DNA of 64,000 nt from Lunularia cruciata (taxonomy: Eukaryota; Streptophyta; Marchantiopsida; Lunulariales; Lunulariaceae), in assembly GCA_948567375.1 (NCBI GenBank), contig OX419758.1, forward strand, positions 3,725,001 to 3,789,000, written 5' to 3'. The position numbers were made by a program, and so were the translations under genes. The notes beneath the pieces were generated by a model. That model had not been told where the DNA came from and searched no databases. It saw only the letters and a program-made list of their open reading frames with translations. Below are positions 13,101 to 23,371 of this stretch, in pieces; the stretch's first letter is position 1; every line of letters starts with the position of its first letter.

Positions 13101-15228
13101 TATAGTCAGAACTTTTCATCCTTTTCTCTGAAATACGTTGGAATGTGATAGCTGTAGAGAAAGAAATATGAAAGCAAGTGTGGAACGTTTGCAGTTGCCC
13201 AGAGGACTTGGAGATTTATCTAAAGGCAGTCGTGGAGAGAGTCCCTCGACTTCCACCGGGAACTCTGAGTGAGGTGTGTATGATCGCACAAAGCATAATG
13301 CGAGGGACTCATGTGCACTCATTCGATCCTCTCGTGTGCTTGCAGTAAAGCGGTCTGCATTAGAGTCCTACCCATAGCATATAGCTTGATTTACTTTGTT
13401 ATGAGCAAATCGATTGAATCAATCCCTGTGGAAGATATGTTACAGACCCATAGCATCATCGAGATGCCAGACCCTTCTCCAGAGAAACTACTATTGGAGG
13501 CTTTCATAGAAACGGATGCTGTTGTTGTCAAACCTGCTCGCGACTTGTTCTCAGAGGTTCCCAATTCGGATACTTTGTCTTGGGAGGGAAAGAGTCGTTG
13601 GTTGGAAGTGACTGTTGGGGTGATTGGACGAAAAGGTGAAATGTATGCTCTTAATCCCAGCATCACCGTCAAGGAGAACGGAGCTGTATTATGTCTTGAA
13701 GAGAAATTTCAAGGTCATCTTACATTTCTCTCTCCATGAAACTCTCTGCCAAATTTATGTGTTTCAGATTCTTCAACTCGGTTCTTGGCGAGACGCTACA
13801 AAGCTTTTCCATATCTGGTAGTACTGTTGTACTACGAACTCAAGCAAAGCTGAAAGTCCAATCGCTAACTAGCCAATTACGCAATGTTGGATGTTGAGTT
13901 CGAGCACCATTTTCCAACCAGGGTGTTCCATACGTTGAGTGAAGTTTCTGTTCTTGCCTAGGAATATAATCATCAGTGCGTTATCAGTGAGACCAGTTGT
14001 ACTTCTCTCGTTTTATTTGTAGGTAGAACTACATCTATAGTACGTGTTGAGATAGCAAGTTAAAGGTGCTTATCTTCGTGATTATTCAAGGCTAACGAGT
14101 GTCAGAAATTTACTGGAAACAGGAGGTACGGGTGTAAATCTGACTCCTCCTCCACGAACCTTAATCAGGTAGGAATGTTCAATCCTTTACCCTAGAAGTT
14201 GCATTTGCTCGTCAGTTGATCTAATAACATGGATATTTACGTATTTCTTCGGGGTTCCCCGGAGAACGTATTTCTATTGGAATCGCCCCACCTGTGTATG
14301 CATATTTTCCTCACGTTCTTGAAGGTGGCTACTCCAAAAGCTGGCAGGTTGATTCGCCTGGCCGAGGGTGCTTGCAGTCGTTTGGATACGCTAGCAGGCT
14401 TCTGCATTTCGCTGAAACCTTTACGAGAAACCTAAGCTATATTTCTTGTCCAGTGAAACTAAATGCGTATTCACAATAAGCTTACAGTAACTTCCCAGTA
14501 GGCTGCACTGCAACACTATTATCCGACCAACTACAACTTTGCTCAGAGGTTCTAACTCACAACTATCCCTGTCAGTGAGGAAGCCATCAAAAGTTGCAGG
14601 AAGAGAATAGAGCTTGTGGCAAACGCTCTCGGGCTCGAGGGTGTGGCACGAATTGATGCTTTTGTTCATGCAGACACCGGAGAAGTACTGTCCCCGGCCA
14701 ATCTTATATTTTGTCTCTAGGGCCAGAGAGTGTATGCATGTACCTTCCAAAATTGTTTCTTCTTTTACTGTGTGCGCGGCAGATAAATTTTATACCCTTC
14801 TCGTACAGCTCAGCAGTCTGTCCATTCGAGCTTGCAGTGGATAAACCCATGACTATGCTGGTCTTCAAAATTTGAGGTTGCAAGATTCACAAACACGTAA
14901 TGAAATCTGGAACAGGTTATTATTATCGAAGCAAACACAGTTCCTGGAATGACTCCTTCTACCGTGCTTATGCATCAGGTATGCTTCAAGGACTTGATGT
15001 TTTTGTCCTTTTGGTTGTTAGCACGTCGAAAACAGTACTAGGATCAGGTATTCTAATGCTCTCAATTTTCAAATTGAACAGGATTTAAAGCATTTAGATC
15101 GGTTGGTGGTTTTTCAGGCACTTGCGGAGGAACCTCCTATTTATCCCAAAACGTTCTTCAAGACAGTGCTGGACTTGGCATCTTCCAAACATGCAGAAAG
15201 TTTGAACGGGTGTTCATCCATTTCGTGA
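1176..15228 (+). CDS. DDL: D-alanine--D-alanine ligase (plant two-domain type), 3' part of gene, 15 exons
   Basis: Exons: 1176-1256, 1555-1782, 8887-8934, 9542-9778, 10153-10241, 10445-10689, 12239-12307, 12630-12694, 12799-13013, 13195-13273, 13446-13713, 14123-14168, 14576-14684, 14916-14978, 15118-15228. All junctions are GT-AG and in phase, giving 1953 nt (650 aa, stop TGA). The first three exons and the start of exon 4 end one ligase-like unit (YRRKYLP, GLRDFARVDGW, SGMEQTSFLFQQAA). A second ATP-grasp unit starts at KKVFVLFGGDTSERQVS and holds VHGGIGENG, GSGVEASRLCMDK, KPATDGCSTGVARL, RIDAFVHADTGE and EANTVPGMTPSTVL. The enzyme joins two D-alanines. In mosses the homologue serves plastid peptidoglycan and chloroplast division, so plastid targeting is expected, but the N-terminus lies outside the window. 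Two introns carry retroelement insertions without harming the reading frame. Oddities are GENG for the usual GEDG and LQKLS for LQ-LLE. Identification is firm; individual splice sites are by eye. Confidence 0.93.
1966..2186 (+). repeat. 5' LTR of Copia element, with TATA box
   Basis: Begins TGTTAGAAGTATAATGC and ends TTTTCTCACA, matching the copy at 8566-8787. A TATATAA box lies at 2127-2133. The U3 part is rich in short ACTGTTCA(C)-type direct repeats (about 2010-2050). Confidence 0.95.
2187..2204 (+). other. Copia primer-binding site
   Basis: TGGTGTTAGAGCTCTAAG directly follows the 5' LTR. It resembles the usual TGGTATCAGAGC site complementary to the 3' end of initiator methionine tRNA, with two changes. 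Confidence 0.75.
2429..2892 (+). pseudogene. Copia gag, N-terminal part
   Basis: Starts MSVAGAAGVGPGVGAG. The first 35 or so residues are a low-complexity Ala/Gly/Val/Pro tract encoded by GCTGGTGTTGGT-like repeats. A gag-like core follows (FVKFNGNYFQSWKHCLALKL, then a WEHRN segment). An upstream in-frame ATG exists at 2413. The frame stops at 2892, but the protein sense continues at once in another frame from about 2885, so a one-base indel near 2885-2890 separates it from the rest of gag. Confidence 0.85.
2885..3834 (+). pseudogene. Copia gag C-terminus and protease
   Basis: Continues gag after the frameshift (AKHITNFLGVLTQL). A Ser/Gly/Gln/Asn-rich linker with repeated SGQNSF units lies at about 3225-3345. 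A CCHC zinc knuckle (CHYCSKKGHHIIDC) lies near 3391-3432. A protease-like region around 3550-3830 has WYKDTAASQHMT, where D-T-A takes the place of the usual D-(S/T)-G. Sense is interrupted at about 3834 by the nested repeat; an in-frame TAG sits exactly at that junction. The same frame resumes on the far side near 5485. Confidence 0.88.
3840..5481 (+). mobile_element. Nested LTR-like repeat (family R1, copy A) inside the Copia element
   Basis: This block splits the Copia coding sequence. AGTTAA occurs on both sides (3834-3839 and 5482-5487), consistent with a short target duplication, and the Copia frame continues across it. The sequence carries tandem TGTATATATATGAGTGCTTG units (about 3935-3970). 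The right end has a short gag-like start (ATGTCTGATACATCAGAAG at 5404). Two other copies in the window, at about 10869-12235 and 59130-59995, share GAGCGGCACTTT...TTGCCTTGGCACTC blocks. It looks like an LTR plus the beginning of another retroelement. Its boundaries are not certain, because copy B also shares TAATCTCTAGTT just left of the proposed edge. Confidence 0.65.
5488..5870 (+). pseudogene. Copia pre-integrase (GAG_pre-integrase) region
   Basis: The reading frame resumes after the nested repeat with FLYDDLQNLIASC. It contains SLWHRRLGHISKNRLQLL at about 5690-5745, the conserved zinc-binding pre-integrase motif of Copia elements (H-R-L-G-H). The open frame ends near 5828, where a frameshift leads into the integrase core. 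Confidence 0.85.
5871..6960 (+). pseudogene. Copia integrase core
   Basis: Contains the DDE integrase landmarks: HSDVCGPISS (first Asp), FVTFIDDYTRYTF, LRSDNGGEY (second Asp) and HTPQQNGVAERKNRTL (Glu), then the FGCIAYAHVP and FLGYDQDSKAYRL blocks typical of Copia. After about 6620 the sequence becomes a Ser/Pro-rich linker towards reverse transcriptase. The frame is open from 5871 to 7151. Confidence 0.92.
6961..8050 (+). pseudogene. Copia reverse transcriptase
   Basis: The Copia reverse transcriptase begins around 6965 (AAIAGPDSSKWFEAIQDEL). A frameshift lies between about 7055 and 7150. It continues with YKARLVARGFSQVPGIDYTE, DVKTAFLNG, LYKALYGIKQSARQWY and the catalytic YVDD at about 7588-7599. 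Another frameshift occurs near 8000-8045, before RNase H. Confidence 0.93.
8051..8541 (+). pseudogene. Copia RNase H
   Basis: Split over two frames. One part near 8080-8230 covers the SDSDWGGD- and STGGYCFI-type motifs. The open part at 8224-8541 has ALSKAATEAVWLKRLL, CDSNSGIDLV, RTKHIDIRFHFVREKV and the terminal ADIFSKGLTRELH. It ends TAA at 8541, 24 bp before the 3' LTR. Confidence 0.9.
8556..8565 (+). other. Copia polypurine tract
   Basis: The short purine run AAGAGGGAG (8557-8565) abuts the 3' LTR, the expected place for second-strand priming. Confidence 0.75.
8566..8787 (+). repeat. 3' LTR of Copia element
   Basis: Pairs with 1966-2186 and has the same TGTTAG start and CTCACA end. It is followed by the target duplication TTCTA at 8788-8792. 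A TATATAA box is conserved near 8728-8734. Confidence 0.95.
9209..9275 (+). repeat. Short tandem repeat in a DDL intron
   Basis: A 24-bp unit of the form AGTATGTCAATAGTATGTCA plus GAAT is repeated about 2.5 times; each unit is itself two similar 12-mers ending in AGTATGTC. It sits in the intron 8935-9541. No function is apparent. Confidence 0.8.
10869..12235 (+). mobile_element. Family R1 retroelement fragment (copy B) in a DDL intron
   Basis: Shares its left part with copy A (TAGTGACTT..., GCAGCTCTAATTAGGG, AAGTTCTCATA-AAGGTCATTCCC). The middle part has a gag-like start at 11246 (ATGTCTGATACATCAGAAG). Its right part repeats the GGCACTTTAGGGAGCAAC and TCAGCACTGATGAAGTCG blocks. A GGACTCAAGCGTT-type block occurs twice (about 11780 and 12150), so the copy is rearranged. 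It fills almost the whole intron 10690-12238, and the next DDL exon starts three bases after it. Confidence 0.7.
11246..11480 (+). pseudogene. gag-like start of family R1 element
   Basis: An open stretch beginning MSDTSEVRMTEDRPSTSKTK leads to NYKVWALEMKCILDSYDCLD. That spacing of Trp, Met and aromatic residues resembles the beginning of Copia gag (UBN2/DUF4219-like). Sense is lost after about 11480. In copy A only the first part of this frame survives (5404-5480). This shows that R1 is an LTR-retroelement family rather than a simple repeat. Confidence 0.55.
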
Positions 15229-16480
15229 ACGCATTCAGTAAGGACTCTGAGTCAAGAGATGCCTGCCGCTTTAGCTATTAAGCTGAATCTTGATGTCCAG
15301 AACCTTCTACCATTGTTGCAGTATGTAGCAGAAGCTTGGCAATTCACTTAAGCAAAATACATGCGCTCAACATATATCTGTAAACGCAGATACCGGTACA
15401 GGGTCTTACCAATAGGGGTTGCCAGTTCAGGTACTTCAGCTTGCTAGAGAAGTGTCTCACTCCACTGGACGTGATCAGCAGGCATTCGTTTAGATATGTC
15501 CCGAAAGATCAGGACCTGCACATAACAACGTTCCATATCCAAATTAATCTTATTGATGTCCTTCTGGGACACCTAAACATGATAAATACCACTGCCATTC
15601 CTGGATTCGGTCTGTGAAATATATTTAGTTTAGTATGGTTACAGGAGCACTCTTTTGGTCTTTTGGGCAATGCCATCATTCTGTCCATCTGCTCTCGAAA
15701 GCAAGGAATTATCTACATCGTCTCGAGTACCTATCCCTCAAGTAATCATTTCCTGAATGATGTATCATAGTTCGCTACTAGTATTGAGCAGGAAATCCCT
15801 CCATCATTCCCAAAGAGTGTTTGTTGTTGATTGTGACAACTCTAGCAAAAGATTTTCAAATTTGGGAAACGGCAGCGATAACTCGAACACGCGGTAATGT
15901 AAACACCCACGCAATGGTGAGGTTTTAAAAAGCGGAGCAGTCCCGCTTTCATGATAGTTACACAAAAGAGTCCTAGAAGTCATCAATGTGCCTGGTTTCT
16001 ATGTGCTCATTTACTCGTCACGCTTTATTATCAAAAGGTATAAGTGCTTTCGGAGTGTTTATGTCTGTTGGCCTGTTGCTTTGAATATGTCCGGGAAACC
16101 AGCATCTCCAATTAACGTCCAAAGGCTACTGATCGTCACATACATCTCGTGAGCACTTTTAGTGCCATCCATCCTGAGTACCAATTTGACACACAGGTTG
16201 AAGCTTCTCCCACAAGAATCACCAAGACCACTAGTTTTATATCCATGGATTTCTACCCTCCATGCACGGAAACTCGTGACATGTCTCTCCAAGTAACACG
16301 GCACAAAATTTTACGCGGAGTTACACTCGCTTCTGCAGCTTACGGTTTTGAAAATCCCTTCTATCTTCCTGCACTGTCTAAAATGTCAAATAGTGGTCCT
16401 CCATGAGATAGATTATGTTGCAGCTCTTTTTAGAACAAACCTGGGACAGTATACTCGGGCTGCTGTAAACTCGGGTTGGG
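15229..16480. other. Region 3' of DDL, no gene recognised
   Basis: Directly follows the DDL stop codon and probably includes its 3' untranslated region. The short open frames here (for example 16149-16406) show no known motif or plausible splice partners. Confidence 0.6.
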
Positions 16481-16659
16481 GGTTCGTGACTACCGTGGTT
16501 AAAGTTAGAATCCTCATATGGCGCTGAAAGCCTGAAACGCAACCAGGTGCCACCAGCCGGTAAGTTCCGCTGCGCTCTCTCCGCTACCGGACGGCATTGA
16601 CTGCAAATTCTCGTAACTTAATGCAAAGACGGAAACGCAAACCAATGCCATAATATACC

Positions 16660-16750
16660 GGGAAGACAGAAGTCGAACATGAAACCACCTACATCTCAGG
16701 CGTATCACGACCGGAGATGCGGGGTTCCCTTAACCACTACAACTGCGCAT
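16660..16750 (-). other. Possible tRNA-derived (SINE-like) segment
   Basis: On the minus strand, GTTGTAGTGGTTAAGGG (about 16732-16748) resembles a polymerase III A box. It is followed roughly 60 bases later by ATGTTCGACTTC (about 16670-16681), which resembles a B box (GGTTCGANNCC). The spacing fits a tRNA-like promoter, but no cloverleaf closes well. It is either a decayed tRNA-derived SINE head or chance. Confidence 0.25.
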
Positions 16751-17687
16751 GGCCGGTTCGAACTTGTGCCGCACCCCTGCCTCTACGTCATGCGGGAGTC
16801 TCATCCAACTAATGTATTTCGCCCTCTATTAACGACGGAAACAGCTGCCGCAGCCCTGCGTTTCCAAGCCGTGCGAGTGCCCTGCAGAAAAGTAAAGTCC
16901 CTCCCATGCTCCCACGTTCTCCGACATTGTCTTGAATCTAAGTTCCTCGCCCAACCCACTTTTGTCTTCTTTAGGAGGTTTGTTGCATGCACAATATATG
17001 CCCCAACACTTTTCTCTCACTTTTGCCAATGATTAACTGGTAGACAGGACTACAAAAATGAATAAAAAGGCCAAAACGAAAGGGTTTTCTTGCAATTTAC
17101 CTAGTCTGATTAAAAAGTTATAAAGCGAGCTGCCTTTCTCGAAACTCTTCAATGCTTGCTAGATATATCTTCAACGGATAATTAGCAAAAGTATTTTCTA
17201 AAAGAGATCATAGGTGATCGATTTTACGGTGGCAACGGTCTCTTATGATGTCCTGCATTTCACTGACAATTGTATTTGCTTTGGATTTCCAAAGCAGTAA
17301 TGATGATAAACAAAAAATCTCTCATTAACAACATGTAGGTTTTTGGATACAGTTCTCAAGCTGAATCTTAGATTATCTTCACCCTCCAAAATAGCAGTCT
17401 CTCAAGATGAGTCTTCTTATGAGTTAACGACATATCGGTTCATATATATGGAGACAAAATTCAAGAGTAAAATGATACGGGAGATGCTATGTGGCGTAAC
17501 CATTAGAACGACGTTTATTTATAGGTTAGGTGATGTCATAGAGGGGAGTACTTAATGTAAATTATGTTCTGATCCTCAATATTTCCATTTGAGAAACTTC
17601 ATTTCCTTAGTTTTGAAGGAAGAGAGAAAGCTGACCGCTCAAGATAACAAGAAGGATGAAAAGACCCATCAAGCCTTACAAAGATGA

Positions 17688-17940
17688 GCTATAAAAGATA
17701 AAATGGAGCCAAGTCTCAATGGTATGGGTATGAGAAATCTGCCCTATAGGGATAAGATATCCTATCAAGGATAGGTTTGAAAGAAGCAAAAGCAAGTTCT
17801 CAATTGATGAAATATAAGAGATAAAAGAATGGAACTAAACCACCCCAAACCTGGTATGAGAAACCTGCACTATTACACCTAAGATATCCTAACGTGGATA
17901 GTTTTGAAAGAAGCTAAAGCAAGTTCTCGATCGGATGCAA
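17688..17940 (+). repeat. Imperfect tandem duplication (unit about 125 bp)
   Basis: Two adjacent units share AAAAGATAAAA, a GAGAAA(T/C)CTGC block, TAAGATATCCTA and TTTGAAAGAAGC(A/T)AAAGC followed by AAGTTCTC. The first spans about 17688-17812, the second about 17813-17940. Confidence 0.75.
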
Positions 17941-18800
17941 TCCAGTGCCAAAAGTGATATTACATATGCTTGAAATACTCGGTGTTTTCCATTCCATGAG
18001 TCAAAGGTTCACAATGGAAAACGGGCAAACAAATTGGACTCAAATTACATACATATCTTCCGCCTTCTTCTCACAGAGGGAGCGACATTAGGTTATTTAA
18101 TCATAAACTATCTAGAAAGAAAGACCGACATATTTATTTATTCATTAATATTAATTTAATTTAATTTATATGAAGTTTCCTGTAAGCCTCATCATAACGA
18201 ATGAAACTTAAATTCAGTTTTACTAAATGAAAGAAGACACGTGACGGTTATGCAGAAAAGGGAAAAGTGATGGGATAAAAGTATGTTGAAAGTTATACCA
18301 AAACGGATAGGGGGTAAATATATCTTTCATTCTTTCACGAACTTTAGATACCCTCGTAGGGAGGCATGTCTATCTTCATAGCATTTAAGCTATAGTTGTA
18401 CTCGTAAGTGTGTGTGAGAAAAGCTCCTGGGCCCCGCTAGCTACCGAAGAAGGTTAATTATTTATGTCAGAAACTCGGCCCTTGACTATATCTAACCAAA
18501 TAATATTAAATCCATACACCTAACAAACCATATCAAACTATACACTGGACAATATTTTCATTTAAATTCCTTCTTTTTTCTACTATTCTTATTCCTTGAC
18601 AGTACAACTTGGGTACAGCTAGAATAGGTTATCTCTTCTTTGTTTTGAATATTTACTAAATAGCTGTTGTTGTTGTTGAAAAGTAGAAGCGTGTAATTTG
18701 TACGTTCGGACGTTGCAGGACATAAAGATAAAGTTGCATCTAGAGGTGATTTGTCAGATTTTGTCTTTATACCCATTTTCAGATTTCTCATATATACTAT

Positions 18801-18895
18801 ATTGGGGCTTATCCCCATTTTACCTTTTTAGTCTCTCCCTTGCACGGCTTGATGGGGTCTTCCCATCTTTCGTTTTTTCTAAGCGGTCGCACTTT
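18801..18895 (+). repeat. Dispersed repeat R2, copy 1
   Basis: Contains CCCCATTTTACC, GTCTCTCCCTTGCACGG, CTTGATGGGGTCTTCCCATC and GCGGTCGC in this order. The same order occurs at 26061-26150 and 54361-54470, and the end alone at 31410-31443. Confidence 0.75.
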
Positions 18896-20790
18896 TACAC
18901 TTTATACCCATTTTCATTACATCCAAAGTCTATAGCACGTGTTAGACCTTCAATTCAACTGTAATATGTTATTTTGAATCTAATCTTCAAGAATTATAAT
19001 AGAAGAAGAGTAGTTGCAAACGATGTCAACGAAATCTGAATCTTGCAAAGTATGTCATGATAAATCTAGATTCCCGTGTGAGAGAGACTAGCTTTCCCTA
19101 ACTATCAGTATAATAAAGAGTGTTAGAACATCTTTAAAACTTAATTAGTCACTTGCTTCTTGGAGAGAGCCAAAATAGATTGACAACGACTTTGATTAGC
19201 TAGACTTGAAAATAGATATCGTTCATAGGATTTGATGTGTGATTTTGGATGTAAAGTGAATTGTATGTACATTCCATATGACTCTGTTCTGTTATCTACT
19301 TTCATCTTATGTTCTATTTGAACATAAAAATATATAATTCTGGTTTTCAAAATCATAAATACATAATTTTAAAGAAATGATTATACACTTATACTGATTC
19401 TGAAGTAAAAATAGCCAAGGTTTATATATTTTATGATAAAATTTATAAATTTCTTTAGAATTATTCTTTACTTAGACCCAAAGTTTAATCAAATGAGATA
19501 TAGAAGTGTTTTTTTATTTAGAAAAATTATGTTCAAGATAAATAAAAGACTCGTTTCTTACCTTGTTATTGACATTGAACAGTATGTACTAATTAAAATA
19601 TTTTATTAATAATTTATATTTATCCTTATATAATATAGACTAAATTTAAATATTAATTTTTTAATAATTTATTCTTACATAATTCTCATTAGGATTTATA
19701 GGGAAAAAATTAGCTTTAACTTGATACCGCATCCATTCAAATTCATTACTAAAAACCTGATAATATAGTGACTAAGAATGCAGTAGTTACTTATCTTATC
19801 TTTACTGAAGCTAAACAAATTACTACATATATGTTCATTCTCGTGATAGAAAGAAGTCCTTTCATTGATCCCGTTTTTAAACATAATTTTGACTTTCTAC
19901 ATATCGATCAGAAAGCTAAAGCATCTAGCGTGTAAAGGAGAAGCTGAAAAGATCTTAAACTCACACAAGTCAAACCAAAGATACGTTGATCCACTCACTA
20001 TTCTGTGATTTTTGGTATCATCAGATAAGAAGACGTCTTCTCAATAATTGATAAGTGTGGTTAGTCGGAATTCAAATTTCAAGAAACAATGATACCCTTT
20101 TATGGTTTCAGCATATAATATTTTTTTATATGATATTCTAATATGCTTCACCGCAGATAGATCATGATATCATGTTTTATTGCAGATAGATCATGAGGTT
20201 CTATGATTATCTTAAGCAATATGGTTCTTTGAGAATATCGTTTAACTAGTCAAGAGGAAAACCCCTTCTCTCCTCTCTTCTTATGTTGGAATAAGCCTCT
20301 TTAGAATTTATTTTATTCAATAATGAATTTACAATTCAATCTACAGCTTAGATTATATCATCTTTACCATATAGCCCACAAAGAGAATTAAATACTCATA
20401 ACTAGCCACTAACTTCCACGAGTGTCTTTGAATGTTATTTCTATTTTCTTTTCTTTCCCTACTACTATCACTTGACTTTTACTTACTTTGAATGGTTTTA
20501 TTCCTGCTTATACTTCAAAATATCTTCGTTCCCTATTAAAATCTTCAATCTTGAACAGTGCTTATTTACCTTACAAGTCCCACAAATTATTATTTTTGGA
20601 TCTTTCCAATTCAAAGAGGACCGTCGATACAAACATGAGATTATATCAATCTCCTTTGATGAAATGTAAAAGATCTGAAGCCATGAATCTCGTGTAAATT
20701 TACACTCATGTCAGCTGGAATGTCCAATTCGCGTTTTCTGGGCACACATGATTTCACCAGACATAACTGGAGTGGACTGGACTACCCACT

Positions 20791-23371
20791 GCAATGGAAA
20801 AGGGTACGGGAATCATGATAACATTCTACCTTGCCAGGCACTCAAAAAGCAGGACCTTCGCTATCTTTTCCAGGTTCGGGTTGATGATGATGACTAGTGG
20901 CAACCCCGAGGATAGTGTGATTGATCACAGTAGCAGTAGCGAGGATAGGCTGGAGTTGATTTACATGCTCATGTCACCTGTCTCTCTTTCTCACTCCTTC
21001 TTACAACGTTATCACTCAGTGTCTTGCTCGCGAATAGAATAGCTATGTGATTTTCAAAGAAATTGTTTTTCGGTGGACCGTTGAGAATCTGGAGCAGCAG
21101 CAGTTGTATGAGTAGTAGTGGTATAGTAGCGGTACAAAGGGAAGCAAACTCCCACTCGCCAGTCCCCCGAGAGCAGTGGAGCAAATCAAAGGCCAGAGGA
21201 AGTGAACTGGAAACTGCCCAGGAAAAATGGAACAGGAAATGGCAGTGCTGCTGCTGCTGATGATCCTGGTGGAGTTGTACTCGTGTTTGGGCTGCAGATA
21301 CTGCAAAGCAGAGGGAGAGAAGAAGGAGAGGATGACATTAGGATTGCCGTCAGAGTAGTTAGGGAGAAGAAGTCTGGAGTGATCTGTCTTATAACTATGT
21401 GATATCGAGCAGAGGTGGGCGTGCACGACTGAAGCCGACCCTTTCTTTCGAGTGTAGAAACAGAAGTATTATAGGAGTAGTAGTAGAAGATCAAGAGGAG
21501 GATGGGATACAGTAGAAAGGAATCAGTTGGACAGACGGATAAAGCTACAACGGCGGAGAAGAGAAACAACCCCCAAATTTGGGGGGGGAGATTTGGCGGC
21601 ATGTCCTGGAGGCGAAATCATATGTCTGAAGAGGGGCGGTGGGAGCAATTAAAGCTCCATGGAAGCTCATCATAATACGCCAGCTGTGAGGAGCCGGGCA
21701 GAAGCAGCAGGAGTAGAAGACCTACAGTGAATTGGTTGTCCCGCTGTTTGGAGGGTGGAGCTTTTAGAGAATGGGTTTGAATTTGACTGACATGCTAAAT
21801 TCTGCCGGTGGGGCGGGATTGAAGACCACCCAAACGGTAACAGCAGCAGCAGCAGCTGCAGTAGTGTAGAAATTCATAGTTGGGTCTCGTACTATACAGG
21901 AGAAGGAGAAGGAGAAGAAGAAGTGTCGTCTTCTGTCGTCGCCTTCGCTGGGGAGGAGGACTTGAAGGAACAGTGGTTGTGGTATTGTTGTGGGGGCCAG
22001 CCACAGCATTTGCTTCCAGGCCACACCAATTACGACCAGAAGCACGTCAATCGTTTGTCAGACAAACGACCTCTGGGGCACCTCCCTGTTGTTCATTGTT
22101 CTACTAATCCACCTCGGGACCAAGTCCTCTCATTCAACCAACTTTCGCTCCTTTTCCCGCTGACTTCCTTCCTTCCTTCTATTTCTCTCCCTCAATCCCA
22201 TTTTTCCCAAGTTTCTTTGACGTCTGCGAGCCTTCCGCGACTCCTCCGCTGAAACTCCTCCTTCTTAACCCCTCCTCCTTACCTTCTTTGTCTCTCCTGT
22301 CACTATCTGTCTCTCTCGTGTCGTCGTCGTCGCAGGTGGGTTTGTTTGAGGGCGTGTGCGATACGCGTATAGAGGGAATTGATGGGAGTTTTGTCGAGTA
22401 CACTGAGAGAGGAGACGAACGAGTGCAGAGAGGGAAAGCTCATGCGGGCAAACGAGAGTGGTGCGGCGTAATCGGGGAACAGCTCAAGAGCTGATTTTGT
22501 TGTCGCCACGGTGTGTGTGTAAGACATCGAAGGAGAAGAGACCGATTGATGTTTGTGACGGTCCTGCTGTGTTGCGAGTTCACATTCTTGTCTTCACCAT
22601 CCGACATTGAGGAGGTACCAACCGGAAAGGAAAGCAAAAAGCAAAATATACTGAACTGAAGCGAGTGACGTGCCTTCGGAGTGGGCCGAGAGAGGGATCA
22701 CAGTTCACACACTTCCTACATTTCTGCCTTTGGATTCTGCTCATGATTTACACAGGAGTTGGTGGTAGAGCTCATCCTGCTATGCCGCGAAGCGTGTCCC
22801 GAACATGTTTACTCTGGGCTAGGCGGGTAAGTGTGCATCCTTCGGAAGGAAGAGGTTTCTGTCCAAGGTAAAAACCATCGTTCGCGGAATGGAAGTCATT
22901 GCTGGTTTGCAAAGGTCTTCTACTGGGGTATGCTTGTCGCAACTAATGGGAGGCGGTGGAGATATTGACGGCGTGTCGAGGCAACAGGAGAAAATCTGTC
23001 TTTACATTTGAGTGCAGTTAGATAAGTCAGCTTGACCGCGCTAGTTGGTGGGCAGAAGCAGCAGCAGCTGCTATTCCCATTCCCAACTATTCCCACCTCA
23101 GCCAGATATTTTCCTTGGTATTTTGAAACTTCTCTGAACTGCACTGACGGAGCCAGTACTGCGGATAATGACATTGTTATTTTTCGGACGGGAACATGTT
23201 CTGAGGTCTCAGTTCAGTGCCACGAATGTTGGAGAATACCTCTATAATTTCTTGTGAACATGCTGCTAAGAGTTTCCTAAGCTATTGCACCAGTTCGAGT
23301 CGTGGTATGCATTGAGGAACTGAAACCCTCGCATCATCCACGAGTTGGTAAAACTGCAAGAGATAGACACC
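20791..23371 (+). other. Upstream/leader region of the RING gene
   Basis: GC content rises here compared with the AT-rich stretch to the left. It contains purine runs (GAGAAGGAGAAGGAGAAGAA near 21900), AGC triplet runs near 21840, and pyrimidine-rich stretches with CTTCCTTCCTTC and CTCTCTCGTGTCGTCGTCGT near 22160-22340. This is typical of a promoter plus long 5' leader. Many short overlapping open frames exist on both strands; none shows a known domain. No single transcription start can be fixed. Confidence 0.45.

Larger units (their letters stand above)
17040..20790. other. AT-rich intergenic region, no gene recognised
   Basis: No open frame with recognisable motifs or coding character was found on either strand. 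It contains a local tandem duplication (17688-17940) and one copy of dispersed repeat R2 (18801-18895), described separately. Confidence 0.6.

Noticed and set aside
14229..14435. Open frames possibly forming an extra DDL exon
   Set aside because: The exons 14123-14168 and 14576-14684 join in phase directly, and the stretch between has no ligase motif.
1176..15228. Bacterial or horizontally acquired origin of the ligase gene in this window
   Set aside because: Fifteen exons with GT-AG introns and the plant-type two-unit arrangement indicate an ordinary nuclear plant gene.
21186..22252. Several overlapping open frames of 65-140 codons upstream of the RING gene
   Set aside because: They arise from purine/pyrimidine-rich low-complexity sequence on both strands, with no motif or splice logic.
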